Part shown: piece by piece, positions 1 through 5,769 of the stretch
Layout of the letters: every line of letters begins with the position of its first letter
Numbering within the stretch: the stretch's first letter is position 1
Assembly: GCA_902478935.1 (NCBI GenBank)
Contig: CABSMV010000063.1
Coordinates: forward strand, 1-11,457
Reading direction: 5' to 3'
Source: an uncultured Collinsella sp.
Lineage (GTDB): Bacteria > Actinomycetota > Coriobacteriia > Coriobacteriales > Coriobacteriaceae
Length of the DNA stretch: 11,457 nt
Position numbers and translations under genes: made by a program
Notes under the pieces: model-generated
The model's database searches: none
Seen by the model: only the letters and a program-made list of their open reading frames with translations
What the model was told of the DNA's origin: nothing

Positions 1-15
1 GTGTATAAGAGACAG
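1..15. other. Nextera transposase mosaic-end adapter remnant (not genomic)
   Basis: The first 15 bases, GTGTATAAGAGACAG, are the 3' portion of the 19-bp Tn5/Nextera mosaic end. Genomic sequence begins at about base 16. With the adapter at the other end, this shows the contig was built from untrimmed reads and that its left boundary is a library fragment end, not a biological one. Confidence 0.96.
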
Positions 16-769
16 GCGCGTAGGAGCGCTCGCGCAGCACGCCGTCCAGGCCTTCGCCAAACTCGGGCGTCTGGATCTCGTTGGCATAGGTGGGGCTCAC
101 CGTGGTAATGGCATCGGCATAGTGCAGCGCGCCCAGCATGTAGTTGATGCTGCAGGCGTCGCAGCGCAGCTGCGTAGCTGCCGCGGGAATATGCGCCACA
201 CCCAGGATGTCCTCCATCACGGTGTCGCTAAACTGGCCCTGGAACGCCACGTTGTGGATCGAGAACACGGTCTTGACGCGGTCGTACAGCGGCAGGCCCT
301 GGTAGAACTCGCGTAAGAACACTGGTGCCAGTGCCGTCTGCCAGTCGTTGCAGTGCAGGATGTCGCACTCAAAGCCGGCCGGCAGGTGCTGCAGGCTCTC
401 GGTGATGGCCTTGGAGAAGAACGCAAAACGCTCGCCGTCGTCAAAGAAGCCGTAAGGATAATCGCGCGCAAAGTAGCGCTCGTTGTCCACGAACATATAG
501 GTGACGCCGTCGCGCTCGAGTTTTTCAAGCCCGCAGTACTCGTTGCGCCAGCCAAGGCTCACGTAAAAGTCGGCAAAGTGCTCCATCTGCGCCTTGTACT
601 CGTCCTTGATGGTGGCGTACTTGGGCACCATTACGATGACCTCGGCGCCGGCGCGCACAAGCGCCGCAGGCAGCGAGCCCGCCACGTCGCCCAGGCCACC
701 GGTCTTTACAAACGGTGCGCACTCGGCCGAGGCAAACACGATCTGCATCTTTTTGCTGGAATCTGCCAT
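16..769 (-). CDS. glgA: Glycogen synthase GlgA (ADP-glucose, GT5), N-terminal half; cut by contig end
   Basis: GlgA transfers glucose from ADP-glucose to the non-reducing end of an alpha-1,4-glucan in the cytoplasm. About 251 codons are visible, roughly half of the usual ~480, covering the GT5 N-terminal Rossmann domain. The signature FVKTGGLGDVAGSLP (residues 20-34, with the KxGGL nucleotide-sugar loop) is clear. So are HCNDWQTALAP, IHNVAFQGQF and the end-of-domain block TVSPTYANEIQTPEFGEGLDG. The frame stays open into the adapter, so the C-terminal half is lost to contig truncation, not mutation. The ATG at 769 is preceded by GGGAG; an in-frame ATG at 781 has no ribosome site. It is the last visible gene of the cassette, 90 nt after glgD with a hairpin in the gap. 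Confidence 0.95.
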
Positions 770-792
770 ATTGTCTCCCATGTTGTAATTAG

Positions 793-828
793 AGAATAGC
801 CGCCTGGCGCTAACCGGGCGGCTATTCT
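793..828 (-). repeat. Strong hairpin between glgD and glgA
   Basis: The arms AGAATAGCCGCC and GGCGGCTATTCT form a perfect 12-bp stem. A C-A mismatch on the transcribed strand and two more pairs follow, with a 6-nt loop. There is no run of U after the stem in the glgD-to-glgA direction, so it does not look like a standard intrinsic terminator. It may be a partial attenuator or an mRNA-stabilising or processing structure that sets glgA level relative to glgD. The function is inference. Confidence 0.6.
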
Positions 829-859
829 ACATGTTACGAGCGATGTTGCGGTGCCAACG

Positions 860-1987
860 TTAACGTACGATGGTGGTGTCGGAAGTTAACGGAGCCTTGC
901 CCAGCACCAGGATGTTCTCGGGCGTGCCGCGAAGCTCGGTGTTGGTGGGAACCACGTTGTTCTTGTCCAGGATGGCATTCTCAACGCGGGCGCCGCTCTT
1001 GATAATGCAGCTCTGGTTGATGATCGAGTTGGTCACCGAAGCGCCTTCCTCGACCACAACGCCGCGCGACAGGATCGAGTTGCGCACGGTGCCCTTGATG
1101 ATGCAGCCGGCCGAGATGATCGAGTTGCACGCGTGGCTGCCGGTCGCATAGCGCGAAGGCGGCACGTCGTGAGCCTTGGTCAGGATCGGGCGCTCGGGAT
1201 CGAAGAGCTGATCAGCCACGGTCTGGTCGAGCAGGTCCATGCTGCGGCGATACAGCGACTTCTCGCTAAACACGCCCACGACCTCGCCCTTGTACTCGTA
1301 GCTGCACACGTCGATGTTGCCAAAGTCGCCCTGGAGTGCCTCGAGCAGATCCAGATAGTCGGCGGCCTGGTAATGGTCGATGATCTCGAGCAGCGTCTCG
1401 CGCTTGACGATGCAGCAGTCCATAGAGGCGTTGTCGCCGTACACGACGCCGGCGCTCACGCCCGTCAGGCGGCCGTTCTCGTTGATCTGCAGCTTGGTCT
1501 CGTCATCGACGTTGCGCGTGGCCTTGCAGTACACCACAGTCATCTGGGCGCCGGAGTTCTCGTGCGCGTCGATGATGGTGTTGAGGTCCATGTTAAAGAT
1601 GATGTTGGTGCCCATCATCACGACATAGGGCTTGTCCGAGCGCTGGAACAGCGTCTTGTTGGAGATGATGTCGCGCAGCAAGAAGCGCATACCGCCCTTG
1701 GTGGTGCCATACGCGTTGCCGGGCACCATGAACAGGCCGCCCTTCTTGCGGTCCAGGCCCCAGTCCTTGCCCGAACCAACGTGGTCGATCAGCGAGCGGT
1801 AGTTGCCCGGCATGACGACGCCGACGGTCTTAATGCCGGCATTCATCATGTTGGACAGCGGGAAGTCGATCAGGCGGTAGCGGCCCAAAAACGGGACGGA
1901 CGCGATGGGACGGTCCTTGAGCAGCACGCTGCCGTAGGTCGAAGAGTAGTTAGCGGTGATATAACCGATGGCCTTGCGATTGATCAT
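860..1987 (-). CDS. glgD: GlgD, non-catalytic subunit of glucose-1-phosphate adenylyltransferase
   Basis: GlgD-type proteins pair with GlgC to form a heteromeric ADP-glucose pyrophosphorylase and modulate its activity. The 375-residue protein has the nucleotidyltransferase fold followed by C-terminal left-handed beta-helix repeats (about residues 280-350, e.g. IISAGCIIKGTVRNSILSRG). The key catalytic features are degenerate. The GGxGxRL nucleotide loop of GlgC is replaced by ITANYSSTYGSVLL. The catalytic motif SGDHLYRMDY reads MGTNIIFNMDL, with Asn128 in place of Asp. This is the classic GlgD pattern. The ATG at 1987 was chosen because GGGGGA lies 8 nt upstream and the protein then starts at the family's usual MINRKAIGYI; an in-frame ATG at 2026 lies inside glgC. 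The gene starts 4 nt after glgC stops, and its ribosome site is inside the glgC end, which implies translational coupling. Confidence 0.94.
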   Translation of the reverse strand: MINRKAIGYITANYSSTYGSVLLKDRPIASVPFLGRYRLIDFPLSNMMNAGIKTVGVVMPGNYRSLIDHVGSGKDWGLDRKKGGLFMVPGNAYGTTKGGMRFLLRDIISNKTLFQRSDKPYVVMMGTNIIFNMDLNTIIDAHENSGAQMTVVYCKATRNVDDETKLQINENGRLTGVSAGVVYGDNASMDCCIVKRETLLEIIDHYQAADYLDLLEALQGDFGNIDVCSYEYKGEVVGVFSEKSLYRRSMDLLDQTVADQLFDPERPILTKAHDVPPSRYATGSHACNSIISAGCIIKGTVRNSILSRGVVVEEGASVTNSIINQSCIIKSGARVENAILDKNNVVPTNTELRGTPENILVLGKAPLTSDTTIVR

Positions 1988-1991
1988 CGGA

Positions 1992-3140
1992 TCATTCCCC
2001 CTTCCCGATAACGACGTCATTTCCAACGACGGCCGTATCCTTGGTGGTATCGACAGAGCCGAGCTTCACGCCCTCTTCGACCGTGGAGTTCTCGCCCAAA
2101 ATTGCGCGGCAGATGTGCGCGCCGCTCTTAACGTGCGCACCCGGCAGCAGCACGGAGTCCTCGACCACGGCGCGCTCTTCGATGATGACATCGGTCGAAA
2201 GGATCGAGTGGCGAGCGGTGCCGTAGATCTTGCAGCCGTTGGAGACCAGGCAGTCGTCCAGGCGGCCGTCCGGGCCAATGTAGTGCGGCGGACGCGTGGT
2301 GATGTTGGACATGATGGGGAAGTTCTTGTCAAACAGATCGAACTCGGGGTTGTTGCCCAGCAGGTCCATCGAGGTCTCGTGGAAGCTGGCGATGGTGCCA
2401 ACGTCCTTCCAAAAGCCGTGGAACTCGTAGCTGTACAGGCGCTTGCCCTCGCCGAGCAGCTTGGGGATGATGTCCTTGCCAAAGTCGTGGCTCGAGCGCT
2501 GGTCCAGGGCGTCCGCCTCGAGCGCCTCGATCAACACGTCGGCCGAGAAGATGTAGATGCCCATGGACGCGAGGTTCGAATCGGGCTTCTCGGGCTTCTC
2601 GGTGAACTTGGTGATGCGGCCGTCCTCGGGGTCGGTGGTCAGGATGCCAAAGCGGCTGGCCTCCTCCCACGGCACGGGCATAACGCTCACCGTGAGGTCG
2701 GCGTTGTTCTCAATGTGCGTCTTGAGCATCTTGCGGTAATCCATGCGATACAGGTGATCGCCCGAAAGAATCAAGACGTACTTGGGGTCGTTGGCCTTGA
2801 TGTAGTCGAGGTTCTGCGTAATGGCGTCGGCCGTGCCCGCATACCAGGCGCCGCCGGTCTGCGTCTCGTACGGCGGCAGGATCGACACGCCGCCGTCACG
2901 GCTGTCCAGATCCCAAGCCTCGCCGGAGCCCACGTAGGCATGCAGCAGGTAGGGACGGTACTGCGTCAGAACGCCCACCGTGTCGATGCCCGAGTTGGAG
3001 CAGTTGGACAGCGAAAAGTCGATAATGCGGAACTTGCCACCAAAGCTAACCGCCGGCTTAGCGATCTTTTGGGTGAGTGCCCCCAATCGGCTGCCCTGTC
3101 CTCCTGCGAGGAGCATCGCGATGCATTCTTTCTTACTCAT
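1992..3140 (-). CDS. glgC: Glucose-1-phosphate adenylyltransferase (ADP-glucose pyrophosphorylase) GlgC
   Basis: GlgC makes ADP-glucose and pyrophosphate from ATP and glucose-1-phosphate, the committed step of glycogen synthesis. The 382-residue protein has the nucleotide loop LAGGQGSRLGALT (residues 11-23) and the phosphate-site block KPAVSFGGKFRIIDF. It also has WYAGTADAI, the catalytic SGDHLYRMDY with Asp128, and the glucose-1-phosphate lysine in FTEKP (Lys182). Left-handed beta-helix repeats occupy the C-terminus. All catalytic residues I can place are intact, in contrast with the paralogue GlgD encoded next. The ATG start has AGGAG 7 nt upstream. The gene lies 108 nt after glgP, a gap holding two hairpins, and is coupled to glgD. 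Confidence 0.96.
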   Translation of the reverse strand: MSKKECIAMLLAGGQGSRLGALTQKIAKPAVSFGGKFRIIDFSLSNCSNSGIDTVGVLTQYRPYLLHAYVGSGEAWDLDSRDGGVSILPPYETQTGGAWYAGTADAITQNLDYIKANDPKYVLILSGDHLYRMDYRKMLKTHIENNADLTVSVMPVPWEEASRFGILTTDPEDGRITKFTEKPEKPDSNLASMGIYIFSADVLIEALEADALDQRSSHDFGKDIIPKLLGEGKRLYSYEFHGFWKDVGTIASFHETSMDLLGNNPEFDLFDKNFPIMSNITTRPPHYIGPDGRLDDCLVSNGCKIYGTARHSILSTDVIIEERAVVEDSVLLPGAHVKSGAHICRAILGENSTVEEGVKLGSVDTTKDTAVVGNDVVIGKGE

Positions 3141-3180
3141 CGATTTCTCCTTCTGTCATCGATGTTCTTAAACCCATTAG

Positions 3181-3230
3181 CGACGGGAGCGGCGCTCGGT
3201 CGCGCCCGTCGAGTAATGCCGTGCTGGCAT
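3181..3230 (-). repeat. Paired hairpins in the glgP-glgC gap
   Basis: Two dyads lie in the 108-nt gap. The larger (3181-3211) has 7-bp arms CGACGGG/CCCGTCG around a GC-rich centre. The smaller (3216-3230) has 5-bp arms ATGCC/GGCAT around a 5-nt loop. Neither is followed by a U-tract on the transcribed strand, so neither is a canonical terminator. They may be processing or stability elements separating the degradative glgP message from the biosynthetic glgCDA message; that role is inference. Confidence 0.45.
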
Positions 3231-3248
3231 AAGGGAGCTCGCGCGCCT

Positions 3249-5675
3249 TTACGCGTGCCAGATCTCGTCGCGGTACTCGCGAATGGTGCGGTCGCTCGAG
3301 AACCAGCCGGAGGAGGCGGTGTTGAGCAGCGCCTTGCGGTTCCAGGTCTCCTGGTCGCCATAGCTGCCGGTGAGCTTTTCCCACGCATCCACGTAGCTGC
3401 GGAAATCGGCCATGACCAGGTCGGGGTCGTTGTTGTTCATAAGCTCGTTGTAGATGCTCTCGAAGTTGCCCGAAAGACCCGCAAAGGTGTTGTCCTTGAG
3501 CTCGTCCATCACGCGGCCCAGACGCTCGCGATCGTTGTTGAGCGTATCCCACGCAAAGTAGCTGTTGGATGCCCAAAGCTGCTCGACCTCGGGAGCGGTC
3601 AGGCCAAAGATGGCCTCGTTCTCGCGGCCGGCAAGGTCGGCGATCTCGATGTTGGCGCCGTCGAGGGTGCCCAGCGTAATGGCGCCGTTCATCATGAGCT
3701 TCATGTTGGACGTGCCCGACGCCTCCTTGCCGGCCGTGGAGATCTGCTCCGAGATCTCGGCGGCGGGGTAGATGAGCTGGGCGTTGCTCACGCGGAAGTT
3801 GGGGATAAAGCAGACCTTCATGACCTCGTTGACGCGGGCATCATTGTTGATGACGTCGGCCACGGAGTTAATGAGGCGGATGGTCTCCTTGGCGAAGGTG
3901 TAGCTCGAGGCAGCCTTGCCGCTAAAGATGAAGGTCGTCGGCGTCACATGGAAGTTGGGATCGGCGATGCGACGGTTGTAGATATCCATTACCTTCATAA
4001 TGTTCATGAGCTGGCGCTTGTAGGCATGGAAGCGCTTTACCTGAACATCGAAGACGGTGTTGGGGTCAATGACCAGACCGGTCTCGGCCTTAACGTAGGC
4101 GGCCAGGCGCTCCTTGTTGGCGCGCTTGGAGGCACCCACGGCCTTCAGGAACTCGGAGTCGTCCTTAAACTCCTTGAGCTTCTCAAGCTCAAAGGCGTCC
4201 TTGAGCCAGCCATCGCCAATGGCCTCGGTCACGAGCTTGGCGTAGGTTGGGTTGGACTCGGCAAAGAAGCGACGGTGCGAGATACCGTTGGTCTTGTTGT
4301 TGAACTTCTCGGGCGTCAGGGCATAGAAGTCCTTGAGCACGATGTTCTTGATGATGTCGGAGTGAATCTTGGCCACGCCGTTGACGCTGTGGCTGCAGAT
4401 CACGGACAGGTTGGCCATGCGAATCTCGCCGTCCCACAGAATGGCGGTCTGGCGCAGACGCTCCTGCCAGCCCTCCTGCGTGGTGTCAAACGACTCGTGC
4501 CAACGACGGCTGATCTCGTCGATGATCTGGTACACGCGGGGGAGGAGCTTGGAGAACGTGCCGATGGGCCACTTCTCCAGAGCCTCGGGCAGGATGGTGT
4601 GGTTGGTGTAGCTTACGACCTGCGTCACGATGTTCCAGGCGTCATCCCACTCGAGCTTCTTTTCGTCGATGAGGATACGCATGAGCTCGGGGCCGCACAT
4701 GGCGGGGTGCGTGTCGTTGGTGTGGATGGCCACAAACTGCGGCAGCAGCTCCCAGTTCTCGCCGTGCTCCTTCTCAAAGGTGTCGAGCAGGCTGTAGATG
4801 CCGGCGGATACAAACAGGTACTCCTGCTTCAGGCGCAGCAGACGGCCGTGCTCGCCGGCGTCGTTGGGGTAGAGGATGGCGCTGATGGCCTCGGCCTCGG
4901 CGCGCTCGGCGTCGGCCAGGGCGTAGTCGCCGCGGTTGAAGGCCTCCAGGTCAAAGTGCTCCTCGACCGGCTCGGCGGCCCAGACGCGCAGCTTGTTGAC
5001 GGTCTCGCCGGCATAACCCACCACGGGGATGTCATAAGGGACGGCAAGGATGTCCTGCGTGTCCACCGTGCGGTAGAACGTGCGGCCGTTCTCCTCAAAG
5101 CCCTCAACATGGCCACCAAACTTAATGGTCACGGCCTTGTCCTGACGGCGGACCTCCCAGGGATAGCCGTGGGTGAGCCACTCGTCGGTAGCCTCGACCT
5201 GGCTGCCATTGACGATCTCCTGCTTAAACAGGCCGTAGCGGTAGCGCATGCCGTTGCCGTAGCCGGCAATGCCCTCGGCTGCCATGGAATCCAGGAAGCA
5301 TGCGGCCAGACGGCCCAGGCCACCGTTGCCCAGAGCTGGATCGGGCTCCTGGTTCTCGATGACGGAAAGGTCGAAGCCCATGTCGTCGAGTGCCTCGGCG
5401 ACCATGTCGCGCACGCCAAAGTTGAGCAGGTAGTTGTCGAGCAGGCGGCCGATCAAAAACTCGATCGAGAAGTAGTACACGCGCTTCTTGCCCTCGGCGG
5501 TGGCGCGGGCGTCGCTCTTGGTGGCAACGGTGCGGGCCTTCTCGGCCACGAGTTTTGCCAGGGCATTAAAGCGGTCGAGGTCGCTGGCGGCCTCGACGCT
5601 CTTGCCGCTGATGCTCATGACGGCATCGCGATAGAGCTCGGTAAACTCCTGCTTGTTGTCGAAGATCTTATTCAT
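3249..5675 (-). CDS. glgP: Glycogen/alpha-glucan phosphorylase GlgP (GT35)
   Basis: GlgP phosphorolyses terminal alpha-1,4 glucose units to glucose-1-phosphate using pyridoxal phosphate. It is 808 residues, normal for the family. Visible family blocks are YYFSIEFLIGRLLDNYLLN, NGGLGRLAACFLDSMA, HTNDTHPAMCGPELMR and NHTILPEALEKW. The PLP-lysine signature EASGTSNMKLMMNGA puts the cofactor lysine at residue 659, and GTLDGANIEI follows. No truncation or missing motif is seen. The ATG is preceded by AAAGGA and a G-run, a strong ribosome site that may be partly masked by a hairpin at 5678-5710. It is the second gene of the cassette, 94 nt after glgB. Lying between synthetic genes, it suggests synthesis and breakdown are made together and balanced after transcription. 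Confidence 0.97.
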   Translation of the reverse strand: MNKIFDNKQEFTELYRDAVMSISGKSVEAASDLDRFNALAKLVAEKARTVATKSDARATAEGKKRVYYFSIEFLIGRLLDNYLLNFGVRDMVAEALDDMGFDLSVIENQEPDPALGNGGLGRLAACFLDSMAAEGIAGYGNGMRYRYGLFKQEIVNGSQVEATDEWLTHGYPWEVRRQDKAVTIKFGGHVEGFEENGRTFYRTVDTQDILAVPYDIPVVGYAGETVNKLRVWAAEPVEEHFDLEAFNRGDYALADAERAEAEAISAILYPNDAGEHGRLLRLKQEYLFVSAGIYSLLDTFEKEHGENWELLPQFVAIHTNDTHPAMCGPELMRILIDEKKLEWDDAWNIVTQVVSYTNHTILPEALEKWPIGTFSKLLPRVYQIIDEISRRWHESFDTTQEGWQERLRQTAILWDGEIRMANLSVICSHSVNGVAKIHSDIIKNIVLKDFYALTPEKFNNKTNGISHRRFFAESNPTYAKLVTEAIGDGWLKDAFELEKLKEFKDDSEFLKAVGASKRANKERLAAYVKAETGLVIDPNTVFDVQVKRFHAYKRQLMNIMKVMDIYNRRIADPNFHVTPTTFIFSGKAASSYTFAKETIRLINSVADVINNDARVNEVMKVCFIPNFRVSNAQLIYPAAEISEQISTAGKEASGTSNMKLMMNGAITLGTLDGANIEIADLAGRENEAIFGLTAPEVEQLWASNSYFAWDTLNNDRERLGRVMDELKDNTFAGLSGNFESIYNELMNNNDPDLVMADFRSYVDAWEKLTGSYGDQETWNRKALLNTASSGWFSSDRTIREYRDEIWHA

Positions 5676-5677
5676 AC

Positions 5678-5710
5678 GTTCCTTTCCCCCGGGGATGTTT
5701 CTCCCGGAAC
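5678..5710 (-). promoter_or_regulatory. Hairpin overlapping the glgP ribosome-binding site
   Basis: On the transcribed strand GTTCC pairs with GGAAC, which contains the end of the Shine-Dalgarno AAAGGA. A contiguous GGGA/TCCC extends the 5' arm, leaving a 9-nt bulge. An alternative CCGGG/CCCGG pairing exists in the same segment. The pairing could lower or gate glgP translation. I saw it by inspection and did no energy calculation. Confidence 0.35.
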
Positions 5711-5729
5711 GGTTATGACTTGTATCCTA

Positions 5730-5761
5730 CGCCTCGGCGAGGCGGGTAATTACAGCTGTAA
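5730..5761. repeat. Two palindromes after the glgB stop
   Basis: A 15-nt CGCCT...AGGCG dyad lies at 5730-5744. A perfect 12-bp palindrome, TTACAGCTGTAA, lies at 5750-5761, 8 nt past the glgB stop codon. No U-tract follows. They could be a protein-binding site or a small mRNA 3'-end structure; no function can be assigned. Confidence 0.4.
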
Positions 5762-5769
5762 CGGCTTTG

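Noticed and set aside
1988..2026. Upstream ATG at 2026 as the GlgD start
   Set aside because: It would overlap glgC by 35 nt, lacks a suitable ribosome site and adds 13 residues absent from the usual GlgD N-terminus; ATG at 1987 has GGGGGA before it.
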